From the NCBI GenBank assembly GCA_036794395.1, contig DAIRGS010000099.1, forward strand, positions 1-22,754: DNA of 22,754 nucleotides, read 5' to 3'. This stretch comes from DASXMX01 sp036794395. GTDB lineage: Bacteria > Planctomycetota > Phycisphaerae > Tepidisphaerales > Tepidisphaeraceae. The position numbers and the translations under genes are program-made. Shown in pieces: positions 1 to 7,951 of the stretch; within the stretch, counting starts at the first letter, position 1, and each line of letters begins with the position of its first letter. Below the pieces are notes generated by a model. The model saw only the letters and a program-made list of their open reading frames with translations. It made no database searches and was not told the origin of the DNA.

Positions 1-190
1 CGGAAACGGATAGGCCGCTCCTACGCCACCGCGCCACGTCTCGACTCTACCCGTTCCACAGCTCACACATAGCCTTTCTTGCAATTTTCTCTGCGATCTC
101 TCTTCGAGCCTGAGCCTCAGAGCCGAAGGCCGCGACTCTGCGGTGAATCATGATTTCCCGTGTTAGGGATGTGGTATCATATCGGGACCC

Positions 191-1693
191 ATGAGCGGGG
201 AATTAAACGACAATTCGATGCGGCAGTCAGCCGTTCCGCGGCGGTTCTGGTGGTTGACGCGGTTTGCGATTGGGTTGGTTGCGCTGATTGCTGGGCTTTT
301 GATTTTGAATCAGTGGTGGATCCACACGGCGGACAAGCGATATCAGGCCGTAATCGATGCCGCACACGCGCGGGGTGAGCCCATCCTGCCGGCGGATTTT
401 GATGCGAGCCCGGTTCCGGATGAGCAGAATAAGGCGTTGTTTCTGCAAAACGCGGCGAAAGCGATCACACTCGATCCGGCGTATGTCGCGTTTCAGAGGT
501 CTTTCGATTCGGATGAACCGTTGACCGCCGAACAGCTCGCGCTGATCAAGAAAACCCTTGTCGCTAACGCGACTGCTTTGGACCTTGCCCGGCGGGCCCG
601 ATCGGCTACGGGCGTCGATTGGAAAGCGCCGCTGCGCACGCCGGTGATCAGTTCGCCGACGGCCTTCATACATCTCAACCAGCAGCGGGAACTGGCAAAG
701 CTGTTGAGATGTTCGGCACTCTACAACCACTCCATTGGCAACGACCGTGAATCGATTGAGGCGGTACGCGACATCTTCAACCTGATAGATGGCATCGCCC
801 GCGGCCCTACCGCGCTTGTCGTGAATCTCGTGGGAATTGGTCTGACTGCGATGGCGACCGACACGATCGAGAAGATTGCGCCCGCTTTGACAATTGGGCA
901 GTCCAACGAGCCGAGGGAAGGCTCGGCGCTCACAGGATCGGCGAGCCGCGCTCAGGTGGGCGAGCTCATCGCCTGGCTCATAGATGAAGGATATTGGCAG
1001 CGTGCAATGCTGCGCGGATGGCAAGGCGAGCGCATGATGGAGCTTGATGCATTCAGCATGATCGCCGGCGCGAGCAAGAGTGGCACCGCCGGCCTCCTGC
1101 GGGGCTCGCGCGGTGACCCGGCTGCATTGTTCAGCGCCGCACTCGAACTTGATATTCTTCGCGCGGTCAAATTCCCAGTTGCCGGGGCGGCGGCGACGAT
1201 GCAATCGAACTGGCCGGCTGCACAATCAATGATACCGCGTGAAAAACCAGGCGATTCGCAGATTGAAGAATCATTGACAATGTTGAGCCGCATTATCACC
1301 CCCACCACCGGTCGCGGAATCGAGCAGCAGTTTCGAGCCACGGTAGAGCGTCGCGCCGCGGCAATCCGGTTGGCGATTCGGATGTATCGCGTGGATCATG
1401 GCGGGAGCTACCCCGATACATTGGCGCGGCTGGCGCCGGCTTATCTTCCAGGCGTGCCGGTCGATCCATTCGCGGCCGATGGCCGTCCGATGACCTACCG
1501 GCCCCAGGCGAAACCGCCGGTTGTATACAGTGTTGGGACAAACGGAATGGACGATGGTGGAACCATCCTCCAACACAATGATCCCAAAGGTAATTGGGTT
1601 CCGCGCTGGGATTGCCCTGACATGGTGTATCCGCTGGAAACCGTGCCGCCGCCGGCGACACAGCCTTCACCGGAAGCTGAGAATCACGAATGA
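191..1693 (+). CDS. Membrane-anchored protein with pseudopilin-like C-terminal module (paralog 1)
   Basis: A 500-aa protein of unknown function. Residues about 20-43 form one hydrophobic segment after a basic PRRFWW stretch, so it is probably an N-terminal anchor with the rest outside the cytoplasm. A helical middle region follows. The C-terminal part (about 385-470) has a helix with RMYRVDHG, then YPDTL, YLPGVPVDPF and YSVGTNGMDDGG. That pattern resembles the C-terminal half of GspG-type pseudopilins and is frequent in planctomycete proteins; this comparison is from memory of the family, not a search. The tail WDCPD...YPLE is shared with the paralog at 2664-4043. The ATG at 191 has only a weak GGGA three bases upstream, and ATG 218 is an alternative start. 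The 3' end overlaps the convergent zinc-ribbon gene by 27 bp. Confidence is high that it is a gene and low on function. Confidence 0.85.
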   Translation: MSGELNDNSMRQSAVPRRFWWLTRFAIGLVALIAGLLILNQWWIHTADKRYQAVIDAAHARGEPILPADFDASPVPDEQNKALFLQNAAKAITLDPAYVAFQRSFDSDEPLTAEQLALIKKTLVANATALDLARRARSATGVDWKAPLRTPVISSPTAFIHLNQQRELAKLLRCSALYNHSIGNDRESIEAVRDIFNLIDGIARGPTALVVNLVGIGLTAMATDTIEKIAPALTIGQSNEPREGSALTGSASRAQVGELIAWLIDEGYWQRAMLRGWQGERMMELDAFSMIAGASKSGTAGLLRGSRGDPAALFSAALELDILRAVKFPVAGAAATMQSNWPAAQSMIPREKPGDSQIEESLTMLSRIITPTTGRGIEQQFRATVERRAAAIRLAIRMYRVDHGGSYPDTLARLAPAYLPGVPVDPFAADGRPMTYRPQAKPPVVYSVGTNGMDDGGTILQHNDPKGNWVPRWDCPDMVYPLETVPPPATQPSPEAENHE

Positions 1694-2560
1694 GACATAC
1701 AGCGCTGCAACCGGGATTATCGCGGCCAAGGACATGCATACGCCCCATATCATCGGAAGCAGGATCGCCATGGCAGTCGTGCGGCCGATTTCGCAATGGG
1801 TGACATTTCGCATCAAGTTGACGCTGACGGCATACACGTCAAATAAGAGCGCTCCCAAAAGCAAACTCGCTACGATCAGACACACAAGACCCAATTGTTC
1901 GGAGACCGCATTGCCTGAAGCAGCCACGTAATCGAGCACGAAGAGTGCTGACGGCAGCCAAAGCCAGGCCAGTGGCGCTGCCGCGTAATAGCTGAGGGCG
2001 ATGGCGCGGTTCTGCCGGACGAGGGGCATGCTTCGGGGATGGAACCAATAGCTCGCGACGCCGGTGGCCAGGAAGAGGAACAGCCCGATCGAAAGCAGAG
2101 CGAGGGCGAAAATGATCAGTTCAATCCACCAGCCAATCGAAGCATGCGGGCGGAGTGCATCGCTAATTATTCGATAGTTATCCGCGACAAGCCACGGGCA
2201 GAGTGACGTCCAGACGATCAATACGGTGATGAACTGAAACTGCCGGGCGCTGCGATAGGTCACCGGCCGATTGATTTCCTCGGCAAGTTTTTTGGGATGA
2301 AATATGACCAGTCGGGTCGTGCGCCAGAAGGCGCGGAAGTAGCCGATCTCGCGTCTGTGTTCCCATGGAATTCGGGAGACGGACATGGCCGAGCGGTCGA
2401 TCGGCAGGCCACATTCGGGGCATTTTTCGCTGGTGATGGAGCGGAGATCGTAGCCGCATTGGGGGCAGACGAGCGATTCGGGTTCGACGGTAACGGGAGG
2501 CGATTGTGCGTTGGTTGATAGTTCCTCCACGCGTCCATCATCGGTGGACCTGAGGTTCAT
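1667..2560 (-). CDS. Zinc-ribbon multi-pass membrane protein (paralog 1)
   Basis: A 297-aa protein starting at ATG 2560; an upstream in-frame TTG at 2569 would add three residues. Near the N terminus, Cys32, Cys35, Cys47 and Cys50 form a CPQCGYDLR-x8-CPECG zinc ribbon. A conserved IPWEHRREIGYFRAFWRT block follows, then about five hydrophobic segments to the C terminus (LIVWTSLCPWL, ELIIFALALLSIGLFLFL, the SYYAAAPLAWLWLP region, LVCLIVASLLLGALLF, AILLPMIWGVCMSLAAI). The layout suggests an integral membrane protein with a cytosolic metal-binding head, loosely like Yip1-type proteins; I cannot assign a family firmly. It is paralogous to 4017-4901 and convergent with the anchored protein at 191-1693, overlapping it by 27 bp. 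Function is unknown. Confidence 0.85.
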   Translation of the reverse strand: MNLRSTDDGRVEELSTNAQSPPVTVEPESLVCPQCGYDLRSITSEKCPECGLPIDRSAMSVSRIPWEHRREIGYFRAFWRTTRLVIFHPKKLAEEINRPVTYRSARQFQFITVLIVWTSLCPWLVADNYRIISDALRPHASIGWWIELIIFALALLSIGLFLFLATGVASYWFHPRSMPLVRQNRAIALSYYAAAPLAWLWLPSALFVLDYVAASGNAVSEQLGLVCLIVASLLLGALLFDVYAVSVNLMRNVTHCEIGRTTAMAILLPMIWGVCMSLAAIIPVAALYVSFVILSFR

Positions 2561-2663
2561 TTCCACCAAAGTTATCGGGAGAACTTAAAATCCTTGATTG
2601 CCGGGACGGCGCACCATGAGGTTGAGGTACTATTTCCATGGGAGTGCCTTTACCTGAACTCCA

Positions 2664-4043
2664 ATGATGCTACCCACGGCAGATATTGCTTCGCACGAAC
2701 GGACACCACCGCGGAGGTTTTGGTGGTTAAAACGCCTCGCGCTGGCAATGGTGCTTGGGATCGTTCTATTGAGCACGCTCTGGTGGCTGTGGTCGCGTGC
2801 GGCAGACAGGAAACTGGCGGCAATCGTCGCCGATGCAAAGGCGCGGGGGGAGCCGATCCTGACAGAGGATTTTGAACCGGCGAAGGTCGCTGATGCAGAT
2901 AATGCAGCCATACTATTTTCACAAGCCGCCGGGGCGATGGTGACAACTCCGCAGTTCGATCGCCTGGGAAATCGTATCGAGACGCCGTTACAACCAGAAC
3001 AGTTCCAGCTTATCGCCAGCACCGTGTCCGCCAATCGCCGGGCGCTGCAATTGGCTCGGCAAGCCGCGACCAGACCGTCAGCCTCTTGGAACTATCCAGA
3101 GAACTCGCCAGCGATACGAACATGGCGATCGGGCCAGAGGGAGCTTTACCGGCTAATCCATCTGGCGGCATTGTACAGTCATCAACAGTCGGATGATCGA
3201 GAGTCGTTTTTGCTGACGAGGGATCTTTTGCAACAGTCCTTCGCCATGGAGTCAGGGCCGGCAAGGTTTCTCAATCGGCTGATTGAGATGGTGATGGAGT
3301 CTAATGCCGTAGACATCGTCCATCGGGTGGCAAGGGATTCCAAGTTTGACAGCGCGTCGCTAACGCCTGAATACAGGCAGCAAGCCCACGACCTGATCGC
3401 TCTGCTTCTCACCGAGGACCTGTACCACCGTGCGGACGTGCGTGCGACATTTGCAATGCGCATGCAGTACATGAGTACGACGGCTGAGCTGGGCAAAATA
3501 ATGACGGACCCTGAAGATGCGATACTCCTCCCGATGTATAAGTTTGATATCGCGAGGGGAGCTGTTCGGTCGGGCGCGTTTGCGCGAGCGACCATCGCGG
3601 CAACCTGGCCTGAGGCATTCCCGAAACTGCCTTCGATTGAAGAGCCGTATGGGTCGAGCTTGTTCAGGACCACAAGACTCATAAGCGTTATCCATGAGCC
3701 TACCATCTACAGTCGAATCAGGGCATTTTATGAGGCGGCTGTCGCACGGCGTGCGGCCGCTGTCGAGCTTGCGATCCGGCTGTACAGGTTTGATCACGGA
3801 TTGCAGTATCCGCGCAACCTTGATGATTTGGTGCCGGCATATCTCCCGTTGGTTCCGCGAGACGCAATGACATCGGATGGCCGCCCGCTTGGCTATCGCC
3901 CGGATAATCACCCGCCGATCCTTTACACCAGCCAATACAACAGGAAGGACCGCGTCACTTGGGACGCACCTGACGTTTTCCCGCTCGAACCCGCACCTCC
4001 AAAAAAGCCTCCCGCTTCACGTCAAGCTCAAAATCATAAGTGA
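2664..4043 (+). CDS. Membrane-anchored protein with pseudopilin-like C-terminal module (paralog 2)
   Basis: A 459-aa paralog of the 191-1693 product. Shared landmarks are PRRFWWL before a single N-terminal hydrophobic segment (about 20-43), KARGEPIL plus an acidic DFEPAKV stretch, and a C-terminal helix with RLYRFDHG followed by YPRNLDDLVPAYLP. The end again has WDAPD and FPLE. Unlike paralog 1, the glycine/aspartate-rich YSVG...DDGG segment is replaced by YTSQYNRKDR, so the two copies have diverged at a possible ligand-binding loop. The start ATG 2664 (or 2667) lacks an obvious ribosome binding site. It is divergent from the zinc-ribbon gene at 1667-2560 and convergent with the one at 4017-4901, overlapping the latter by 27 bp. 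No function can be assigned. Confidence 0.85.
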   Translation: MMLPTADIASHERTPPRRFWWLKRLALAMVLGIVLLSTLWWLWSRAADRKLAAIVADAKARGEPILTEDFEPAKVADADNAAILFSQAAGAMVTTPQFDRLGNRIETPLQPEQFQLIASTVSANRRALQLARQAATRPSASWNYPENSPAIRTWRSGQRELYRLIHLAALYSHQQSDDRESFLLTRDLLQQSFAMESGPARFLNRLIEMVMESNAVDIVHRVARDSKFDSASLTPEYRQQAHDLIALLLTEDLYHRADVRATFAMRMQYMSTTAELGKIMTDPEDAILLPMYKFDIARGAVRSGAFARATIAATWPEAFPKLPSIEEPYGSSLFRTTRLISVIHEPTIYSRIRAFYEAAVARRAAAVELAIRLYRFDHGLQYPRNLDDLVPAYLPLVPRDAMTSDGRPLGYRPDNHPPILYTSQYNRKDRVTWDAPDVFPLEPAPPKKPPASRQAQNHK

Positions 4044-4901
4044 GATCAACACAAACGCGGCCACTATTGCGCAGCACAAGACACTAAGTGTCAGCCATGA
4101 AACCGGCAAAAAAATGGCGAAGGCGAGCGTGCGCGGCAAGCTGCAATGGGTGCTCCTTCGCATGAGTGAAATAGTTCGCGCCCACCAAGCGATCAAGACC
4201 GCCCAAGACAACGCGATGGCTCCTACAATCAGCGGAATCGCAACGCGTCTGGGCAAGTCATCGAGGGCGTTGGACTGATTTAGCAACGCCCTACCCATTC
4301 CCAACAGGGTCGCAGGCAGCCAAACCCAGGATAGAGCAGCACATCCATAAAAGCTGATCGCGATGGCGCGATTCTGCCGGACGACAGGCATATTCTTTGG
4401 GTGAGAGAAATAGCTGCCGACGCCGGTTGAGGCGAACATAAAAAGCCAGATCGAGAGCAGTGCTATAACAAGCGTTAACCCTTCGAGCAACCAGCCAAGC
4501 ATGTCGGATGTTGGGAGATAACGGGGGCCGAACCGACTCGCATAGAACCCGATGGCCGTTCCTATTAACGGAAGTGAAGCTAAGCACACGATTGTCTGAC
4601 GAAAGAGGCGGGCATCGCGATAGTTGAGGGGGCGATTCATCTCCTCGGCAAAGAGGCTTGGGCGAAAGAGCACGATGAGATGGGTGCGCCAATAGGCCCT
4701 AATGCATCCGATTTGTTTGCGATGCTCCCAGGGGATGTGGGAGACGGACAGCGCGGCCCGGTCGATGGGCAGGCCACACTCCGGGCATTTTTCACTGGTG
4801 ATGGCGCGGAGATCGTAGCTGCACTCGGGGCAAATGAGCGTGTCGGACGTTGGGGTTGAAACAGTTGCGTCTGCCGGGCTTTGTTCCACGCGTGTGATCA
4901 T
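4017..4901 (-). CDS. Zinc-ribbon multi-pass membrane protein (paralog 2)
   Basis: A 294-aa protein from ATG 4901; an in-frame GTG at 4910 would add three residues. It is the paralog of 1667-2560. The zinc ribbon cysteines are at 24, 27, 39 and 42 (CPECSYDLR...CPECGLPI), followed by IPWEHRKQIGCIRAYWRT, EEMNRPLNYRDARLF and about five hydrophobic segments. The DNA encoding the zinc ribbon is clearly more alike between the two copies than the DNA encoding the membrane part, consistent with selection on the metal site or with gene conversion. It probably sits in the inner membrane with the ribbon in the cytosol. The function is not known, and the repeated pairing with the anchored protein suggests that the two products work together. 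Confidence 0.85.
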   Translation of the reverse strand: MITRVEQSPADATVSTPTSDTLICPECSYDLRAITSEKCPECGLPIDRAALSVSHIPWEHRKQIGCIRAYWRTHLIVLFRPSLFAEEMNRPLNYRDARLFRQTIVCLASLPLIGTAIGFYASRFGPRYLPTSDMLGWLLEGLTLVIALLSIWLFMFASTGVGSYFSHPKNMPVVRQNRAIAISFYGCAALSWVWLPATLLGMGRALLNQSNALDDLPRRVAIPLIVGAIALSWAVLIAWWARTISLMRRSTHCSLPRTLAFAIFLPVSWLTLSVLCCAIVAAFVLISLMILSLT

Positions 4902-4966
4902 CTTCGACACTCAATGCGAATTCCACAAAACTTTCGAGGCCGTGGAAGGTCTAATATTGAGATGGT

Positions 4967-5053
4967 GGCGTGGTCGCTTCAGCGACCATGTCTCTTTTGG
5001 GTTTTGTCATTGCAGATGGTCCTAAAAGACATGGTCGCTGAAGCGACCACGCC
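4967..5053. repeat. REPIN-like double palindrome
   Basis: Two perfect 27-bp inverted arms (4967-4993 and 5027-5053) flank a 33-bp centre. Each arm is itself a small hairpin, because GGTCGCT and AGCGACC sit two bases apart inside it. Two inverted hairpin units in one element is the architecture of a REPIN, a non-autonomous repeat mobilised by RAYT transposases. It lies between the divergent zinc-ribbon gene and the serpin gene, 35 bp upstream of the serpin start. No RAYT gene is seen in the window. Confidence 0.8.
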
Positions 5054-5088
5054 GATGTGCAAATACGCAAGAATTGAAGGAATGCCCC

Positions 5089-6309
5089 ATGCGAATAATG
5101 GCTGTGTTGGCGATGATGTGCCTAATGATTCCAGCACCAAATACAAACGCGGCCGCCCCCCCCGCAACTGGAACTTCGGGGATGGCGAAGGGGATTGATC
5201 AGTTTGGGGTGGATCTGTATCAGCGGCTGCCGGCTGGAGAGAATTTGTTTTTTTCCCCGGCAAGTATCTCTACGGCGTTTGGGATGGCGTACGCGGGGGC
5301 GCGGGGACAGACGGCAGATGAGATTGCGCGGGTGATGCGATTCGATGCGCCGCCTGCGAAGCTAGGTACGGAGGCGGGGAAGCTTTTGAGAGATTGGAAC
5401 GATGGGGACGACAAGCGGGGATATGAACTGGCGGTGGCCAATGCGATGTGGGGGCAGAAGGGGTATCCGTACGCACGCGCGTTTGGGGCGGAAATGGCGC
5501 GGGATTACGGGGCGGGGCTGCACCTTCTGGATTTTGGCCAGCCGGAGCCGGCGCGGATGGAAATCAACAAGTGGGTGGAGGATCAGACCAAGGGGAAGAT
5601 CACCAATCTGATTCCGCAGGGCGGCGTAACGCCCGCCACGCGGCTGGTGCTGACCAATGCCGTGTACTTCAAGTCGGCGTGGGATCAGCCGTTCAACAAA
5701 GGCGGCACCCGTCCAGAACCGTTCAAGCTGGGCGGGGAAAAGACGGCCGACGTTCCGACGATGCACCAGATGGGCCATTTTCATCTGCTTAAAAGCGATG
5801 GGATGAGCGCGCTTGAGATGCCATATGGGCATGGAGCGCTTTCGATGATCGTGTTGCTGCCGGACGAGGTGGAGGGATTGGCGGCGATGGAAAAGAATCT
5901 GACGTATGAAAAATTGGAAGATTGGATTGGAAAGCTGCAATCGCAACCGCCGGGTGGCGTGGTTGTTTCATTTCCGAAATTCAAGATGACGCGCGAGCTG
6001 GCGCTGGGGCAGACGCTGGCTGCGATGGGAATGAAGCAGTCATTCACCGGCTCGGCGGATTTTTCGGGAATGGTGTCGACGGGATCTCACGAACGTGTGA
6101 CGTTGAGCGAGGCGTATCACAAGGCGTATGTCGACGTGAACGAGGAAGGCACCGAAGCCGCCGCGGCCACCGGGCTGGTGATGCGCGCCACCGCGATGTC
6201 CGCGGTGCAGGGGACGTTCAATGCCGATCATCCGTTCATGATTGTGATTCGGGAGAATATGAGTGGGGTGGTTTTGTTTATGGGAAGAGTGGTGAACCCA
6301 GGTAGATGA
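5089..6309 (+). CDS. Secreted serpin (serine protease inhibitor family)
   Basis: A 406-aa protein. The start ATG 5089 follows GAAGGA with a 7-base spacer; an upstream in-frame TTG at 5074 is less likely. The N terminus is a signal peptide (MRIMAVLAMMCLMIP, then a polar region and Ala-Ala), so the protein is exported. The remainder is a full serpin fold: FFSPASISTAFGMAYAGARG near the start, NKWVEDQTKGKI, LVLTNAVYFKSAWDQPF, ALEMPYG, LPKFKM-like VSFPKFKMT, and the C-terminal NADHPFMIVIRE. The reactive-centre hinge EEGTEAAAAT at about 352-361 has the small-residue pattern known for inhibitory serpins. Counting 17 residues from the hinge glutamate puts P1 at the Thr of MRATAMS, but the Met-Ser two residues on could be the cleavage site instead. 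Likely role: trapping an extracellular or periplasmic serine (perhaps cysteine) protease. Family identity is confident; the target is unknown. Confidence 0.93.
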   Translation: MRIMAVLAMMCLMIPAPNTNAAAPPATGTSGMAKGIDQFGVDLYQRLPAGENLFFSPASISTAFGMAYAGARGQTADEIARVMRFDAPPAKLGTEAGKLLRDWNDGDDKRGYELAVANAMWGQKGYPYARAFGAEMARDYGAGLHLLDFGQPEPARMEINKWVEDQTKGKITNLIPQGGVTPATRLVLTNAVYFKSAWDQPFNKGGTRPEPFKLGGEKTADVPTMHQMGHFHLLKSDGMSALEMPYGHGALSMIVLLPDEVEGLAAMEKNLTYEKLEDWIGKLQSQPPGGVVVSFPKFKMTRELALGQTLAAMGMKQSFTGSADFSGMVSTGSHERVTLSEAYHKAYVDVNEEGTEAAAATGLVMRATAMSAVQGTFNADHPFMIVIRENMSGVVLFMGRVVNPGR

Positions 6310-6341
6310 GGTATGATTGTTGTCAAAACTGAGGCAAGGAT

Positions 6342-6602
6342 ATGAGCATCCGACTAAAGCCGGAAACGGAGAAGCAGATTCAGGAGCGTCTTGGCGTCAG
6401 TGGGTTTGCTTCTGCCGATGATGTCATATGTGCGGGGCTGCGCCTCCTTGATGAGCGTTCGCGGGAACATGAGGAGGGACTTAACGAGGTCCGCCGGAAG
6501 ATTGCAGTGGGTCTTGAACAGCTTGATCGGGGTGAGAGTTTCGATGGTGACGAGGCGTTTGCGGAATTGTTGGCTGATCTTGAGCGGGATGGTAAGGCGG
6601 CA
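6342..6602 (+). CDS. ParD-like (CopG/RHH) antitoxin, 3' end lost in assembly gap
   Basis: The 87 readable residues begin MSIRLKPETEKQIQERL, run through GFASADDVICAGLRLLDERSRE and end in an acidic tail (LEQLDRGESFDGDEAF...LADLERDGKAA). This is the typical layout of ParD-family antitoxins: a short strand and two helices forming a ribbon-helix-helix DNA-binding domain, then a charged toxin-binding tail. The length is already close to the family norm of about 80-95 aa, so little more than the stop codon is probably missing. GAGG lies 7 bases upstream of ATG 6342. The gene starts 32 bp after the serpin stop. No ParE/RelE-like toxin ORF is visible downstream; it may lie in the 10-N gap or be absent. 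The residues read across the gap come from repeat DNA. Confidence 0.75.
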
Positions 6603-6612
6603 NNNNNNNNNN
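6603..6612. other. Assembly gap (10 N)
   Basis: Ten N bases of unknown true length. The gap directly abuts the left arm of a GC-rich inverted repeat, which is a common cause of assembly breaks. Confidence 0.99.
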
Positions 6613-6618
6613 ACCTCT

Positions 6619-6777
6619 CCCTCCACCGGTATGCCGGGGGAGGGTTGGGGAGGGGGCGTGGGTTGACCGGCGCCACTTCTGACGACGACATTCAAGAGTA
6701 TCCTGACGCTGTGTGAGCAATATCTATTGGACACTGAAAACCCCCTCCCTACCCTCCCCCGGCGTACCGGTGGAGGG
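6619..6777. repeat. GC-rich inverted repeat element (MITE-like)
   Basis: Arms of 38 and 37 bp (6619-6656 and 6741-6777) are near-perfect inverted copies. They differ by a C/T transition (6632), an A/T difference and one inserted G. Both arms centre on CCCTCCACCGGTA followed by runs of G. The 84-bp spacer encodes nothing recognisable. The size and symmetry suggest a small non-autonomous mobile or interspersed repeat. It separates the antitoxin from the aminotransferase gene. Confidence 0.7.
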
Positions 6778-6838
6778 AAATAAGGAAGGCATCTAAATCT
6801 AATCAACTTCTTTATCTCTATTCCGGTGGAGGCTTTTG

Positions 6839-7951
6839 GTGGCTGGGAAGATACCGCTGTCGCGTGTTTATCAGAGTGAAACAATTGATCGCCGGATTCT
6901 GGAAGTGGTTCGCGGGGGGAACTACATCCTGGGCCCGGAGTGCAAGGCATTTGAGAAAGAGCTCGCGGCGTACTTTGGTGTGAAGCATGTGGTGCTCTCT
7001 TCAAGCTGGACGGCGGCGGTGCATCTGCTGCATATCGCGCAGGGTCTTAAGCCGGGCGATGAGATCCTGGTCCCGTCGCTGACGGCGTTTCCGAGCATCG
7101 AGCCGATGATTCATGTCGGGGCGAGGCCGGTGTTCTGCGATATTGATGACACTTACACCATCGATCCGGAAGATGCGCGCAAGCGAATCACCAAACGTAC
7201 CGTGGGCATTTTGCCGGTGCATCTATACGGACGACCGGCGAATATTGATGCATTCCAAAAGCTGGCCAGGGATCACGGATTGTGGATCATTGAAGATTGC
7301 GCGCAATCGCACGGCGCCAAGTGGAAGGGCAAGCGAGCCGGGAGTTATGGCGACCATGGGGCGTACAGTTTTTATCCCTCGAAGAATCTGACGGTGTACG
7401 GCGACGGCGGCGCGATTTCGACCAACGACGATGAGATTGCCCGCAAGGTGTCGATGCTGCGGAATCATGGGCGGAAGGATAAATACCTGCATGAGAAGGT
7501 GGGTTACAACCTGCGGTTTAATGAAATCCAGGCGGCCATCGGGCGCGAGCAGCTGAAGGTGCTGGACGACCTGAATGCCGGGCGCCGCCGGGCGGCGGAG
7601 TGGTATCGGCGCGAGCTAGCCGGCGTGAAGGGCGTGACGCTCCCCCCTACCGATGTCGAAGGACAAACCGAAACTGTTTATCACATGTTCGTCATCCGGC
7701 TCGAAACGAACGCAATTCGAGAAGGGCTTGGCAGTTCACTGAAAGAGTTGGGCATCGAAACCGGCGTACACTACCCCGTGCCAAATCATCAGCAGCCGGC
7801 CATTCACGAGTTGTACGGCACGCTGCCCACGCTCCCAAAGACCGAAGATTACGTGAAGCGGATTCTGAGCCTGCCGATGTTTCCGTCGATCACCGAGCAG
7901 GAAGTGAAGACGGTCTGCGAAGGAATTAAAACGTTCATGATCAAGCCATAA
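6839..7951 (+). CDS. DegT/DnrJ/EryC1-family PLP-dependent sugar aminotransferase
   Basis: A 370-aa protein, normal length for this family. GTG 6839 is chosen because GGAGG lies 6 bases upstream; the in-frame TTG at 6836 would be only 3 bases away. The fold-type I aminotransferase signature is complete. GNYILGPEC and an SSSWTAAVHL phosphate-binding region come first, then DEILVPSLTAFPSIEP, and WIIEDCAQSHGAKWKG with Asp153, which binds the pyridine nitrogen. SFYPSKNLTVYGDGGAI carries the PLP Schiff-base lysine at 182. The C-terminal HYPVPNHQQPAI...LPMFPSITEQEV is also typical. These enzymes convert nucleotide-linked keto-sugars to amino sugars for surface glycans (ArnB, WecE and FdtB are relatives). 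The exact substrate cannot be read from sequence. Nearby LAB_N and GT2 genes support an envelope-glycan role. Confidence 0.93.
   Translation: MAGKIPLSRVYQSETIDRRILEVVRGGNYILGPECKAFEKELAAYFGVKHVVLSSSWTAAVHLLHIAQGLKPGDEILVPSLTAFPSIEPMIHVGARPVFCDIDDTYTIDPEDARKRITKRTVGILPVHLYGRPANIDAFQKLARDHGLWIIEDCAQSHGAKWKGKRAGSYGDHGAYSFYPSKNLTVYGDGGAISTNDDEIARKVSMLRNHGRKDKYLHEKVGYNLRFNEIQAAIGREQLKVLDDLNAGRRRAAEWYRRELAGVKGVTLPPTDVEGQTETVYHMFVIRLETNAIREGLGSSLKELGIETGVHYPVPNHQQPAIHELYGTLPTLPKTEDYVKRILSLPMFPSITEQEVKTVCEGIKTFMIKP

Noticed and set aside
47..151. 34-codon minus-strand ORF beginning MIHRRVAAFGSEAQ
   Set aside because: Its composition is protein-like, but it is short, has no good ribosome site, and the window edge prevents any context. 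It could be a small gene or remnant. Nothing else was seen in 1-190.
227..1225. 332-codon minus-strand frame opposite the first anchored protein
   Set aside because: Arg-rich composition typical of an antisense frame. The plus-strand gene has a membrane anchor, conserved motifs and a paralog.
6613..6716. Continuation of the antitoxin frame after the N bases
   Set aside because: The sequence after the gap is the inverted repeat arm, and the reading frame across unknown bases has no meaning.
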